Source of the DNA: Batkoa obscura
Lineage: Eukaryota; Entomophthoromycota; Entomophthoromycetes; Entomophthorales; Batkoaceae
DNA length: 64,000 nt
Reading direction: 5' to 3'
NCBI GenBank assembly: GCA_030770535.1
Contig: JASVEC010000018.1
Location: 62,001-126,000 of the forward strand
The notes beneath the pieces are model-generated. The model saw only the letters and a list, made by a program, of their open reading frames with translations, was not told the origin of the DNA and ran no database searches. The first letter of the stretch is position 1. Each line of letters starts with the position of its first letter. Positions 47,524-59,598 of this stretch are shown here, one piece after another. Made by a program: the position numbers and the translations under genes.

Positions 47524-50377
47524 ATGGACAAATTACGTAGAGCAGTATTATCGCCAACGCACAATGAAAAGGAGAGAACTGAAAATGTACGTGTTGGGAT
47601 TCGATTAAAACCAACTAAAACTACAGAAAACTCTTCCCCTTGGGTATTTGAAGAACTTCCGCACACATTTCCAAAGATTCAATTGGACCCCAAGTATTGC
47701 GAAAGGTTTAAGAAGCCCAATTTTTCTCAAATTTATGGTATTTATTACCAACAAATATATTGATTCAGCTAATTTCACCATTTTAGACCTTTGCTTTACA
47801 GGCTCAGATAATTTTGAGGTCTATTCAAAGTGTGGGAGAGATATTGTGTTGTAAGTTTAAAATTTTAATTGTAAGCTTTATTTAATCATAATTATAACTA
47901 TATAGATCCGCTATGGAAGGTTATAATGGTAGCTTAATTTTGAATTTTTTGGTTGATTACTTATATTTGGCAGGTACATTATTTGCTTATGGACAAACGA
48001 GCTCTGGAAAAACTTATGTAAGAAAAATTGTTATTTTTTATATTATAAAACTGACCAGCTTTTATTCAACTTATTTAATATCCCAAAAATAGACGATGGT
48101 AATTAGAGTTAATATTATATTTCTATAAAAATTAATCTATTTAGACTGGTATTATTTGTTTAAAATAAAGTTACCATTTTTATTTAAAAATAATTAAGGT
48201 ACTGAAGAAGAGCCTGGAATTATCCCTCAAGCTGTAGATGATATCTTTAAATACATCAAAAGGGTAGATTTGATTAATTTAGTTGATATAATCCCTAAAT
48301 AGTACAACTATTATTATAGACTGGCGGAAGTAAAGAATACCTTTTGAGAGTATCGTATATAGAGATCTATAATGAAACAATTAAAGATCTATTATCACCT
48401 GAAATGGGAGATTTAAGAGTACATGAAGACAAAATAGTAAACTTAAATTTGAATTTTACTCTAAATATTGCTAATAAATTTAGAGAGGCGTTTATGTGGC
48501 TCCGTTGAAAGAGGAGATAGTAACAACGCCAAAACAAGTAATGAAAATTATTGATCGTGGAGAAGGTATATTTCAATTTCATGACTGCTTTTTTATTTAT
48601 TATTTTTAGCTAACAGGCACATTGCATCTAATGATTATCATGAGCATTCCTCAAGATCGCATACTTTATTTCAGATCGTAATTAGTTTATGAATATGATA
48701 AAAATAATTTATTAATCAATTTTAAATTAGCTAATTGAATGTCGAGATGATAGTCACTCTAAATTGAGCTTAAACAAAAGGCATGTATTGGGGTTCCACA
48801 AAAAACAACAAGGTGGGGTTAAATTCTCCCAGCTTGTAAGGCTTTATTTATTGAACCACGCTATTACTAATCCACCTTATTAGAACTTAATTGATTTGGC
48901 AGGATCTGAAAAAAATAGTACTGATGGAGAGAGACGCAAAGAAGCGGCCTTTATAAATAAAAGTTTACTAACTTTAGGCTCAGTCATATCTAAGATTGCC
49001 GATGGCAAAGTAGGACATATCCCATATCGAGATTCTAAACTAACTAGAGTTTTACAAAGTGCATTAAGTGGGAATTCTAGAATTGGGGTTATTTGCACTA
49101 TTAATTCTGCAGGAACTTATGTTGAAGAAAGTTTAAGTACATTAAAATTTGGAGCAAGAATTAAAACGATAACAATTAAGGCTCAAAAGAATCCAATCAA
49201 AGATGGAAAAGCGTTGATTCAAAAATATCAAAGTGAGATTAATGATTTGAAAATAAAATTAGTTGACACAAATACTACTATTGAGAAAAGTCAATCTGAA
49301 GAGTTAGAGCAACTTAGACAAAAGAATCAACAATATGAAGGCGAATTACTAGAACTTAATTTAGCTAGAACAGCATATAAAGAAAGAATTGATCATCTTA
49401 CTAAATTAATATTAACATCCACGTCAATGGAGGATAAAGTATTTAAACGCTCAAGACCACTTTCAGTACATATATCTCAAAAAGAAAAAGGATTCTTTAG
49501 TCAACGATTAAGTTTTATGGGGAAACAAAAGGATCGTAATGAACGATTAGATTGGGTATTAGAAGACCTAAAATTTAAGAATCGATATATCCAAGCGCTT
49601 GAAACATTATTAGATTCACTTGATAATGAATCCGGGATTTATGAAGACCCAACAGTTATTTATAAAAAATATCAAAATATTTTAAATAACAAAAACGCAT
49701 GGGAAGAAGACAATCATTCCCAATCTCAACAACAAGCCAAAGCTATTGAAGAAAAAGTTAGTACTACTTTAGGTAGAGTAGCCTCATTAAGATTATCAAG
49801 ACAATTTTCACGTACAGAATCAGATATATTGTCTACTTTAAATTTACCAAGGACTTTACCATTTGACCCAACAAGAGAATCAAGCCAAAGAGGTTCTGAA
49901 AAATCACCTTCAAATGACTCATTTTATACACCCATAAACCAAGATGAGATAAATGAGACAAATAATAAATCAGAAATTGTAGAAATGGAAGAAATTATTG
50001 AAGATCAAAATAGGGTTATATTGGAGCTTGAGCAAGAACGTAAAGTACAATCAAAACAAGTTACAGATTTAAAGGATAAAGTGAAGAGGTTGGAATTGTT
50101 ATTGTTTAAGAAAGCAGAGATTGAAGCCGCATCAAATAATTTAAAAAGTGATGAGACTACGTTTGCACAACGTAGGGTGACAGAGCTTGAACAAGCTTTA
50201 GAGCAAGAAAGAGAGTGGAGAAAAAAATATCTTTTACTAAATTCAAAGGATGCTATGGAGGGTTTGGAATCACTAAGTTTAAATGAAGATGCCCTCAAAT
50301 CTTCATCTCCTATTCCACCCCCTAGGTTGAGGCCACCTAACACCCTAAGGACTGAATCACCTTCCTCTACCTATTAA
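47524..50377 (+). CDS. Kinesin motor protein, kinesin-7 (CENP-E/Kip2) like
   Basis: Microtubule motor with the head near the N-terminus. The head has VRVGIRLKP, P-loop GQTSSGKT followed by YTMTG, the NRHIASNDYHEHSSRSHTLF switch I, DLAGSEKNSTDG switch II and IPYRDSKLTR. The 1482-bp last exon block (from about 48896) carries the head end, a neck and coiled coils (about 100-190 and 360-440 of that block), then a Pro-rich tail. The TEEEPGIIPQAVDDIF stretch and head layout point to kinesin-7. Two successive tiny exons (48093-48098, ACGATG; 48145-48148, ACTG) are needed to rebuild YTMTG. Switch I intron joins match the family in frame. Likely role is spindle or cytoplasmic transport; class is inferred. 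Confidence 0.87.
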
Positions 50378-51036
50378 TTAAAGTAATAATCATTTTTGTT
50401 ACTTTGAGTTTATATTTAATCGGTTCCGTTCATTTGAAGTAAACTAGTTTAGTATCTTTATAAATTTGATGTTAAAAATATAAGTGTTTTCGATTTTAAA
50501 CTTTTTTATAGAACGATACAAACTATAAATGTTACCCCATTTGAGGCTTTATATTTTATAATTAGATATACTAAATATGTAGAGTATAGGATCTCTAAAA
50601 AATAAATTATTACATTAATAAATAAATTCACGAAATATAATTTTATATTATTAAGTCTAAAATTTAGTTATGTTATATTCATTAATATATCTATAAATTT
50701 TTATTATCATTATAATGCTAATTTTTATTATACTACTTTTTATTTTGATATTAATTTAAGATTTAATTTATCCAATCAATTAAAGTTCATTTTTAGTCAA
50801 ATCTTTAGTAATAGCCAGATAATTTGCTAGTACTCAAGTAAAAAAGGTCTCTCTTTTACAAAAACAGTAGATAAGGTATGTCATATACTCTTAATTATTC
50901 AGTTAAATAAAACACATCCATCGGAGAATATTAAATAGAATGATATAACAAATTATCACTATCGTTATAATTGAATTGTTATGAAACTATTATTAAAGAA
51001 ATATATTTATCAAATTATATATTAGCTAATTGAGCC
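50378..51036. other. Intergenic region between kinesin and eL29
   Basis: 659 bp AT-rich same-strand spacer. No gene or repeat recognised; it should hold the eL29 promoter. Confidence 0.45.
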
Positions 51037-51319
51037 ATGTCTAAGTCTAAGAATCATACCAATCACAACCAAAGTAAATTTTAAATTTTAAATTTTAAGA
51101 ACATTATATTTAAACTAAATAGACCGTAAGGCTCATCGTAACGGTATCAAAAAGCCAAAGACTTTCCGTTATTCTTCTAACCGCGGTGTAAGCTTATTTA
51201 TCTAATGTATACTTTTTATATTTATAATAATTCAGGTTGATTCCAAATTCATCCGTAACCAACGTTTTGCCAAAAAGGGTACTTTCACTGCCCTTAAAGC
51301 AGCTGCTGCCCAACAATAA
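51037..51319 (+). CDS. RPL29: 60S ribosomal protein eL29
   Basis: Small basic large-subunit protein. Three exons (51037-51073, 51123-51187, 51236-51319) total 186 nt, giving 61 residues. Yeast Rpl29 is 59. The sequence MSKSKNHTNHNQNRKAHRNG and the KFIRNQRFAKKGTF block are diagnostic. Too short and too split to appear as one long open frame. Codon use is biased (CGT, AAG, GCT, GCC), as for the other ribosomal protein gene here. Confidence 0.95.
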
Positions 51320-52050
51320 ATAAAACATAATTTAAGGGTTTAATTAAATATTAAAAAGTTTTATTCTTGTGTTCAGTTCGATGGTAATTGTTTAAATTTT
51401 TATTTATTTAATAGTAGGAATGAATAGATGGAGCGAAGTATAAAAATAATGTTTTTAGATTTACACATGAAAAGGAATGAATAAAGTTATTAAGTTAGGA
51501 ACGCAGTACAAAATAGTGTAACAATATTAATACAAGTTCACTAATAGAGTCTTTTATTATAAATGAAGTATTACAGCTGAATGCTGATTTAAACGACTTG
51601 AAAAGGATGAGATACACGAATAATATTAAATCAAAAACTTGTCAAACGCGTCATAAAATACTTTACTTTTCAATATTTAAATTATCAAAATAAACAAACA
51701 TTAGTTCAGTTTACTATCGAATTTATAGTATATTTTTTATTTTGTTGATTGATTTTTTAGTATATATTGATATATTACCATTATTGATTATTATTTCTAT
51801 TTGAGATTATCAGATATCCCCTCTATTCATATACAGATAGTATCATATCTATTATTAATTTACATAATTATTTCATACCAGTATTAGTAGAATTCTATTT
51901 CTATTTTTATTAACAAGCATCATTATAGTTCTAAATATAGTAACTCCTATAGTTTCAAAAAAATTATAAAATCTAAAATGACATAGAATTTTCTAGACTT
52001 GTTTGAAAGTAATAAAATTAGATTAAGCTCAAAAAGGACGATACAACACA
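51320..52050. other. Intergenic region between eL29 and CHORDC1
   Basis: 731 bp, AT-rich; no coding exon, tRNA or repeat seen. It includes the CHORDC1 promoter. Confidence 0.45.
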
Positions 52051-53236
52051 ATGGTAATCTGTACAAGACGAGGCTGCGGGAAAGAAATTAAAGAAGATAA
52101 TGAGAAAGAATCATGTGTGTATCACACTGGTAAACCAGTTTTTCATGAAGGGTTAAAGGGCTGGAGTTGCTGTAATAAAAGGGAAACGGATTTTGACATG
52201 TTTTTAAAGATCCCAGGGTGTAGTGTAGGAAGTCACTCAACTGAAGTTGATTTAGAAAGCAAAGAGTATTATGTTAAACCTGTAGAACAAAAAGAGGAAG
52301 TTAGCAGCCCTAATGTAGCTTTTGATTTAAAACAAGTCTCAGAAGCGTTGCCTCAAGTTAATATTATTTCAAAAGAAGAGAGAAAGGAAAAGGCGAAAGA
52401 GTTGGAAGCGATTGAAATTAATAAAGAGGATGATACCGACAAAGAAGTTAAAGCTGGTACCTTATGTAAAAGACGAGGATGTGGACACAAATTCGTTGAT
52501 AATAAGGTATCAAGAGGAGAAGAAGAAGACTCAAACTGTTATTTTCATCCGGGATTACCTATCTTCCATGAAGGGTCTAAGGGCTACTCCTGCTGCAAAA
52601 GAAAGGTCTTGGAGTTTGACGAGTTTTTAAAAATCAAAGGGTGTGTTCAAAGAAAACACGTTTTTATCGAAAAAATTAATCCACTTGAAAATAAGGTAAT
52701 CTAACTTCATTCAAAGCTATTAATACTAATGATATTTAGAGTGATGAATTATTAAAGTCAGATTGTAGATTCGACTGGTATCAATCACCTTCTCAAGTCA
52801 TCTTATCTATTTTTGCAAAGAAGACAGATAAAGAAGAAAGCGCAATTGTATTTAATAAAGATAAGGTAAAAGGATCCAACGTATATATAAAATAAGCTAA
52901 TCAATTTAATTAGCTAACCGTAAAAATAAAATTCCAAGACAACAAACTATTTGAAAAGGAGTTTGAACTATTCCAGGTAACCATTTATTATCAGATAACA
53001 ATGATAAATTAAACAATATTATTGTTAGTCAATTCAGCCTGAAAACTGCAGCTATGAAGTTTTATCTACTAAAGTAGAAGTTATTTTAGCTAAAGGTAGT
53101 TAGTGATATAATGTTATAAACTAATAAGCTAATATTTTTAATAGATAACAATATGTCTTGGGCATGTTTAGAAAAGACAGATAACATTTCTACTTGGACT
53201 ACATTTGGCTCTAATGATTCACCTTTAAATAAATAA
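52051..53236 (+). CDS. CHORDC1: CHORD-CS domain Hsp90 cochaperone (CHORDC1/Morgana)
   Basis: Zinc-binding cochaperone that works with Hsp90 and Sgt1. Five exons (52051-52695, 52740-52865, 52914-52976, 53029-53095, 53145-53236) give 330 residues (human 332). Two CHORD domains are clear: residues 1-62 (CTRRGCGKE, CVYHTGKPVFHEGLKGWSCC, FDMFLKIPGC and a later His) and about 145-208 (CKRRGCGHKF, CYFHPGLPIFHEGSKGYSCC, FDEFLKIKGC). Each has the usual 6 Cys and 2 His. A charged, Lys/Glu-rich linker divides them. A C-terminal CS (p23-like) domain starts at CRFDWYQSPSQVILSIFAKK and includes NMSWACLEK. Ends 39 bp from the convergent MAM33 stop. Confidence 0.95.
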
Positions 53237-53275
53237 ACACAAATAAATTTAAAATTTAATCTAATACTCTATATT

Positions 53276-54254
53276 TTATTTTAATACATGCTCAGATAAA
53301 CTATTTAACCATCTCATATATTCATTCTGTTCTTTGAATGAAATATAATCTCTAATAAATTTAGCCATATTATGATCGATGCCTCTAACTTCTAAATAAT
53401 CTTCAAAGCCCGATTTGAGCTCCTAAATAAAAAAATTAATATTTTAATGCAATTGAGATAATATAATTACTTCATGTAATACTTCAAAAGGTACACCTAC
53501 CAACCTTGAGTTAAGATGGATTTGTTTAATTGCTTGAATAGGTTGGACCTCTTGATTTTCAAATCTCTTTATTTGAATAAATCCAAAAAAACCATCAGAT
53601 ACAACACTGTCAAATAGAATACTACCCTTTTTCAACTAATTTTAAGGTTTAGTTTATTATATAATACAGGGTCATTATTTACCTTTGATATGATAATATG
53701 ACACTTGATTGGAAACTCATCAAACTAAAAACAAGTTAATAATGATAAAAAAAAACTAAAATTTATACTTTTGAAAACAATTTAATATCAGTAACATTAC
53801 TGGTTTGAATAGGTGGTATATTAATATCTGCTATTGAAAAGCGAATAATAATATCTCTAATTTCATATTTATTAAATCTAATAATATTGGATTCTAAATT
53901 TTATTACTCTTTTTCATTATATTTTTTGTGCAATTCAACCAAGCTTCCACCTTCTTCTTGTTTTAACTATAATATAATTGAACAAATCACACTATGTTAA
54001 ATTGTTTTATTGTTGTTACCTCATACCCGCTTTGCTGTAAATAAATAGGTAATTCTGGGTTGACTTCTGCTTTGTTTTTTAGCTCAAACTCAAACTCTTT
54101 GCTCAAATAAGTTGATAAATCTTTATTTAATACTAATTTAATTTATTAATATATTATTATATCATAATATTGATATTCAGTTACATGTTTTTGTTGTAGA
54201 ATATAATCTATTGTTAATTATTGATTTAGCTGATCTTTGAAATAATTTAAACAT
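53276..54254 (-). CDS. MAM33: Mitochondrial acidic matrix protein MAM33 (p32/C1QBP)
   Basis: Matrix protein of the p32 family linked to mitochondrial translation and respiration. Seven or eight small exons. The first (54185-54254) encodes a clear mitochondrial presequence (MFKLFQRSAKSIINNRLYST). The rest gives LSTYLSKEFEFELKNKAEV, GYELKQEEGGSLVELHKKY, a RFSIADI strand, KKGSILFDSVVSDGFFGF, and the C-terminal helices YLEVRGIDHNMAKFIRDYI and SFKEQNEYMRWLNSL, in p32 order. One intron must run from the GTAATA after KKYNEKE to the later AAATTAG before ATATTATTATTCGC; a nearer acceptor would leave a 14-nt intron and break the conserved strand. Start codon is 62 bp from the divergent DNMT2 start. Confidence 0.88.
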
Positions 54255-54316
54255 TTTAAAAGTTATTAAAAATCTAAAAAATTATTTTTATTTTTTATAT
54301 CTTTTGTTTTTAAAAA
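54255..54316. promoter_or_regulatory. 62-bp divergent spacer of MAM33 and DNMT2
   Basis: The two start codons face away with only 62 bp between them, AT-rich with no clear TATA box. Both genes must share one short promoter or start transcription inside each other. Confidence 0.5.
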
Positions 54317-55826
54317 ATGACTTCAAATCAAATGTATAATGTGTTAGAATTGTTTAGCGGAATAGGTAATAGGATAAACGTAAATTAATTTCTACATAAT
54401 ACAACTTTATAATAGGTGGAATGGTAACTACAATTTAGTGTGTTGTAATAAACTAAGCTAAATATAAAAAGCACTATGCCCTAAATGAAACAGTATTCTC
54501 CAAGAAGATTAACGAGATAACAGCAATGGATATCAATGATATAGGGAATAAAGTATATGAATATAATTTTAAGAAAAAACCAAAGGCAGTAATGATAACT
54601 TTAGTTTTCTTAATTTAAAAAAGAGGTTGATAAAATTATAGACAAACTTAGATAGCATGAATGCAAGTAGATACAACCATTATAAACCAGATATAATATT
54701 AATGTCTCCGCCATGTCAACCATATACAAGAACTGGTAACCAGTTAAATTTAAAAGATAAAAGAAGTATTTCTTTTATTTCATTTTTAAACTCGTTATCC
54801 GAAATGAATAGTTTAAACTATTTTTTATTAGAAAATGTGTATGGGTTTGAAGTAAGTTTTTTACTGAATAAAAATGATTAATTGTAATATTTTATAGCGT
54901 TCAGAAAGTCGACAAGTATTAGTTGAAAAATGTTTAGAAGCTGGGTTTCAATATCAAGAATTTTTAATTAATCCAATGGACTTAAATATACCCAATTCAA
55001 GGCTAAGATATTATTTTATAGTAAGTTTTTTTTAACCTTTTTTTATGTATTAAAAAGAAATAGGCAAAAAGAGAAAATGTAGGAAACTTTAAAATAGCTC
55101 AAATGAACAAGAGACTATTTTGTAGTAAAAAGACAATGATTATTGATACTGAAAATAACAATTTATTACCATTGACTTTGAATGAAGAAGAATTAATTAA
55201 CGAAATTTATAAAGTTTTATTTGGCATTGATGTTACACAAATGAGTTGTGGTACCGCTAAATTAGCTGAATTTTTAGGTGATTCTATTTTCGATACTAAG
55301 TTATTTGAAGATTATTCAGTACCTGAAAAAGTAATATTATCAAAGTTCACTACTGTCATTTTTTTTATAAATTCTTATTAGATAATTGAAAAATACCTTA
55401 ATGTTTATGGTAATTCTAATCCAATTTAAAAAACACTTATAACTGAATAGATATTGTGGAGCCACATTCTGTTGGAACCTGTTGTTTTACAAAAGGTATA
55501 TGAACGTCTTTGTATTAATTTATTTTCAATAATAATTTAGGTTATACCAAATATGCTCAAGGAACGGGATCAATACTTAAATTAGACGTTAAAGTAAACT
55601 ATAAATTTGCTAAATAGAGCCACTAATAAATTAATATAAGGATGGAAAAGCAACACGTTATCGATACTTTACCGAATATGAAATAGCCAAATTAATGGGT
55701 TTTCCAGTAATGAAAAATAAGTTTGAATTTCCACCGGAAGTAAGTTTAAAGAATCGATATAAATTATTAGGAAACTCTTTAAATGTACTTGTTGTTTCTC
55801 GTTTAATTAACTATATGTTAAGTTGA
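54317..55826 (+). CDS. DNMT2: tRNA (cytosine-5-)-methyltransferase DNMT2
   Basis: Methylates C38 of tRNA-Asp and, in some species, tRNA-Gly and tRNA-Val. Nine or so exons give about 350 residues. SAM-binding motif I is VLELFSGIGGMHYAL, with exon 2 coding only GGM. Motif IV with the catalytic Cys is MSPPCQPYTRTGNQ, motif VI is LLENVYGFE, and the DNMT2-specific NSRLRYYFI and VGTCCFTKGYTKYAQGTGS follow. Motif X is near the end (KNRYKLLGNSLNVLVVSRLI). The PPC catalytic Cys is intact, so the enzyme is probably active (S. pombe Pmt1 carried a loss at this site until queuosine gave activity). Gene lies next to a tRNA-Gly gene, which is likely chance. Confidence 0.93.
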
Positions 55827-55943
55827 AATAAAAATAGATTTAGACATTAAAGTTAGTTTATTTTAAAAAACATCATTTTACTTTTTTATAATTTTGTTCA
55901 TTTGGGTAAACAAAAAGTTAAAGCTTCATATTGCGGAACCAGA

Positions 55944-56014
55944 TGCGTACACTGGGAATCGAACCCAGGCCACTTCTTTGGAAGAGAAGTATTCTACCTC
56001 TATACTATGTACGC
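55944..56014 (-). tRNA. trnG-UCC: tRNA-Gly (anticodon TCC)
   Basis: Minus-strand cloverleaf of 71 nt. Acceptor stem GCGTACA pairs with TGTACGC, discriminator base A. D arm GTATAGAGGTAGAATAC, anticodon arm CTTCT-CTTCCAA-AGAAG with anticodon TCC, T arm CTGGG-TTCGATT-CCCAG. The A box and GGTTCGATTCC B box of the internal promoter are present. No intron. Confidence 0.95.
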
Positions 56015-56549
56015 TATTCAGACAGTACAAATAATCTCAGTTTATTAATAAATGTGGATATTTGTCTTCATTGCTTTTTCCATTTTTGAGCACTATTTGA
56101 GTGGAAAGATTGTTAGCAAAGTTCTTGAACGAAAAAATACATCACCAAATGTTTTCAGACCTTATAGCTCAGTTTATTTTATCCAAGTTATCTGTGTACT
56201 TGACAGGGTTTAATATGTAAACTTTGATTTAAAAAGCAATGTCTTATCTAACTAGACTTTGGGGATCATTTTTTAATTGTGTATATGATAATTTTCGAAA
56301 ATCGTTAAATAGTATACAAACCCTCAAATATGAAGTGATATCTTTGGGGTTGTTTATCTTTTCTTTTAAACGTTGGAATCATAGAACAAATGTCTATGTT
56401 AATTCATAAGACTATAAAAGAAGACAAATATCCGTCCATTTTTCGATAATAAAATTGTTGAATTCATTTGCTAAATTTTATAAAGCTCAACTAGAAATCA
56501 GCAAAGTCAATTAATTTAATCACTATACTATATTTATTGATAGTTTAAT
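56015..56549. other. Intergenic region between tRNA-Gly and LAP, with MITE F
   Basis: 535 bp that holds MITE F next to the tRNA (36 bp from its 5' end). The rest is AT-rich with no coding sequence. Confidence 0.5.
56050..56150 (-). mobile_element. MITE copy F
   Basis: About 101 bp with ends AAATGTGGATAT and ACATCACCAAAT and the reversed family core (GCACTATTTGAGTGGAAAG). It is diverged and adjacent to the tRNA-Gly gene. Non-coding. Confidence 0.62.
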
Positions 56550-58553
56550 TTAAAATTTCTTTTTAGAGACTAATCTAGCGTATTCAATCAAAGTACGAGT
56601 AGGACGACCTAAAATAATTAATTTCAATTTCATTTATAACACTTAACATTACCTGTCATTCCTTTAGTATGATAACCAGAATCAGAAGTAGCTTCCATAA
56701 CGGCAGCAATATCCAAATGACCATAACGAGTAGGAAGTGTATCATCATCATTCCAGTCTACTGGCTCTTTAACTTCTTTATCAAGGTGAACAAATTCTCT
56801 TAAAAATGCAGCAGCAGAGCAAGATCCACCTCCATTTTTAGCTCCAATATTTTGTAAATCGGCAACATTAGTCCCAGTCATTAATGACTTATAGTATGGG
56901 TGGAAGGGCATACGCCAGAATAAATCACCTGATGTATTACTGGCTTGTTCTAATTCTTGCCATAATGAATGACGAGAGGCATAAGCTCCAGTGTAGGGAT
57001 CTCCTAAAGCTACAACAATAGCTCCAGTTAATGTAGCTACGGTAAATACAGTGTGAGGATTATAGGTAGAATTGACATGATAAAGAGTATCCGACAATAC
57101 CATACGCCCTTCAGCATCAGTATTTAATACCTAGTTATTATTAGTATAATGTATGATTTTAAATGGATGATTTACTTCAATAGTTTTTCCATTCATAGCC
57201 GTAACTACATCTCCAGGTTTAGTAGCTCTTGCAGAGGGCATGTTTTCAGCAAGGGCAATAGCAGCTCTTACATTAATTGGTAATTTAAGTTGAGCAATGG
57301 CTAATACAGATGCAGCTACAGTAGCAGCACCTCCCATATCACCTTTCATGGCATGCATATTAGAAGATGGCTTAATTGAGATACCTCCGCTATATAAAAG
57401 ATTAGTTTAAAAATTTGATAATAAATGAGTTATTTACGTATCAAAGGTAATTCCTAATAAAAATTAGTAAAGTAACCCATAAAACACTATATATAATTAC
57501 CTTTCCCGACAAAGGATAATGGTTTATCGTTAGCATTTCCACCATTGTAATGGAATTCAACAATTTTTGGTTCTTCATCAGAACCTTTAGAAACAGATAA
57601 GAAAGCACCCATTTTCTTTTCTTTAATCCATTCTTGATCACGAACATGAATTTCTAAATTATCAATTTTACTAGCTAATTTTTGAATATGTTCAGCAATA
57701 ATAGTAGGAGTAGCAAGATTAGCTGGTGAGTCCATCCAATATCTGGCTAAATTTTGAGCATTTGCAAATACTTCTCCAGTAGCCCAATCATAATCGCTAG
57801 TTAATTCCTCAACTTGAGTATCACTTTTAATTGGAGTAAAGGTAACTTCAGCTTTAGCATCTTCTGATTCAAGATGTACTTTTTGATGTGCCTTGTAGTT
57901 GTAAACACCAAGTCCAGCAGCTTCAGCAGAAGCTAAAAAAAATAAGGCTTAATAAAAAGATCAAATGTTACAAAATAACTTACTGTGTTGCCCAGAAGTA
58001 GTATCTAATCCGATATGAGTAGCACCATTAGCTTTTAATTGGCGTACACCATTACCAATCTTAAAAAAATTAGATTAATTAAATGATTTCAATTAATTTG
58101 ACTTACAGCATTACGAACACGGTCTGAAAATACAGCTTTATTTTCGGTTTTTGGACCAAAAGAAACTAAAGCTACACGAGCGATATCTCCTTCACTAAAA
58201 TGGAAAAGTTTGCTTTCTCCTAACTTACCTTTAGCACCAGATACCTTTAATAAAGACTTAAGCTTATCAATTAATCCAGAGTCAAGATGAGAAGCATCAT
58301 TAGATAATGAAAGGTCATCATAATATCCCAATACTAGAGAGTCGATTTTTTTATCAGCCATAGTAGAATACAGATTTATAAGAGAATAAGTTTGATTGTT
58401 AAAAAATTTGTGTACTCCAGTTGCACTTGAACTTGAGTTGAAAAAGGAATGATTGGTGTTGAAGTTCGATTTAAGTGTATTTATACTATTGTTAAAAAAC
58501 AATGTTTTTCCCGAATGACGAGCTAATCTCAATAAAAGTTTTGTACAACCCAT
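56550..58553 (-). CDS. M17 leucyl aminopeptidase
   Basis: Zinc/manganese metallopeptidase that removes N-terminal residues, probably in cytosol and/or mitochondria. Eight or so exons, over 500 residues. The first 65 residues look like a mitochondrial presequence ([15 protein letters not shown], Ser/Asn-rich), ahead of a second, well-placed Met ([17 protein letters not shown]), where the conserved N-domain begins. The catalytic C-domain has [33 protein letters not shown] and [12 protein letters not shown], which supply both metal sites (Lys, Asp, Asp, Glu); [12 protein letters not shown] and a final YGHLDIA block follow. A 19-nt exon codes ITFDT, splitting the active site. If both Mets are used, one gene gives two locations; this is inference. 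Confidence 0.9.
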
Positions 58554-58976
58554 GGATTATTTACCACTTTATACAATTAAAATTTTCCCCTTTATTCAAT
58601 GTTGATGGTGTAGCTGATGATCTGTTTCCTTTTTTTATCCAATTATCCTTCTTGTTACTTTTCTTTTTTTACTTTTACGTTTTACACTGCTCATTTTTAA
58701 AGTATCTTTCAAACTATTGGTGGGATTTCAATCCATTGAAGGGATAACGTGATTTCAAGTAATTATTTTTATACTTTAAATGAATATTCAAAATTGTTAG
58801 TATAAGAATATGTGTTATACATTTTGAAAGATTACTAATACTAGATAAAAGTTATGTATAGCTTTACTTTAACCGTAATTTAACTTTATTATGGTTTAAA
58901 GTTATTACAAATGTAGTAATTTAAGCATAAATAGTACGAAATTGAAAGCTGTTTTTTCATTTCTAAATGAAGTAAA

Positions 58977-59081
58977 ATACGGAGATGTATTTTTTTGTTT
59001 AAGAGTTGGACTAACAATCTTTGCGCTTAAATAGCACTTAAAAAATGGAAAAATAGTGAAACTAAAAAAACGCCCTCATAT
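58977..59081 (+). mobile_element. MITE copy G
   Basis: About 105 bp with ends ATACGGAGATGT and CGCCCTCATAT and the forward core (TTAAGAGTTGGACTAAC, then GCGCTTAAATAGCAC). Non-coding. Confidence 0.7.
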
Positions 59082-59490
59082 TATAAAAGATTTTATATAC
59101 ATTGAACTTGTATGTTGTAAAATATTGATGTTATTATATATGATATATATGTAATAGTATTATATACTTCAAAGTCTGTACTATTTATAATTAATCTTTT
59201 TTTTTCAAATATTTATTGAAAACTTAAAAATCTTAACTAAAATAGAATTAATTTAATTGATTTTGAGTTCTTTTATTTAATATATACTTATATACTATAA
59301 TATAATTTTATTTATTTAGTTATATTGTATATATCCTTTAAAATCATAAAATTTTATATGATTAATAATAAATATCCAATCAGCTGAAAAAAGTTACTGA
59401 CGTTGCTAAATTTTTTAAAGATTACACCTTTAATCGATATAATTTTATTTAAAAAGAAAAACATAAATCAAGTCACTATTTAATATCAAC

Positions 59491-59598
59491 ATATGGGGAT
59501 GTATTTCTGTGTTCAAGAACTTTACTGACAATTTTTTCACTCAAATAACGCTTAAAAGATAGAAAAAATAATGAAGCCAAAAAAAAACACCCCCATAT
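59491..59598 (+). mobile_element. MITE copy H
   Basis: About 108 bp and one of the least diverged copies: ends ATATGGGGATGT and ACACCCCCATAT are near-perfect inverted repeats. TA flanks both ends. It faces copy I across 132 bp, so the two form a large inverted repeat. Confidence 0.75.

Noticed and set aside
53903-53916. A 14-nt intron inside MAM33
   Set aside because: Far below spliceosomal limits; the longer intron using the next acceptor explains the same data.
53881-53940. Two in-frame stops within MAM33 suggesting a pseudogene
   Set aside because: A normal 51-nt intron from GTAATA to AAATTAG removes the stops and restores the conserved p32 strand.
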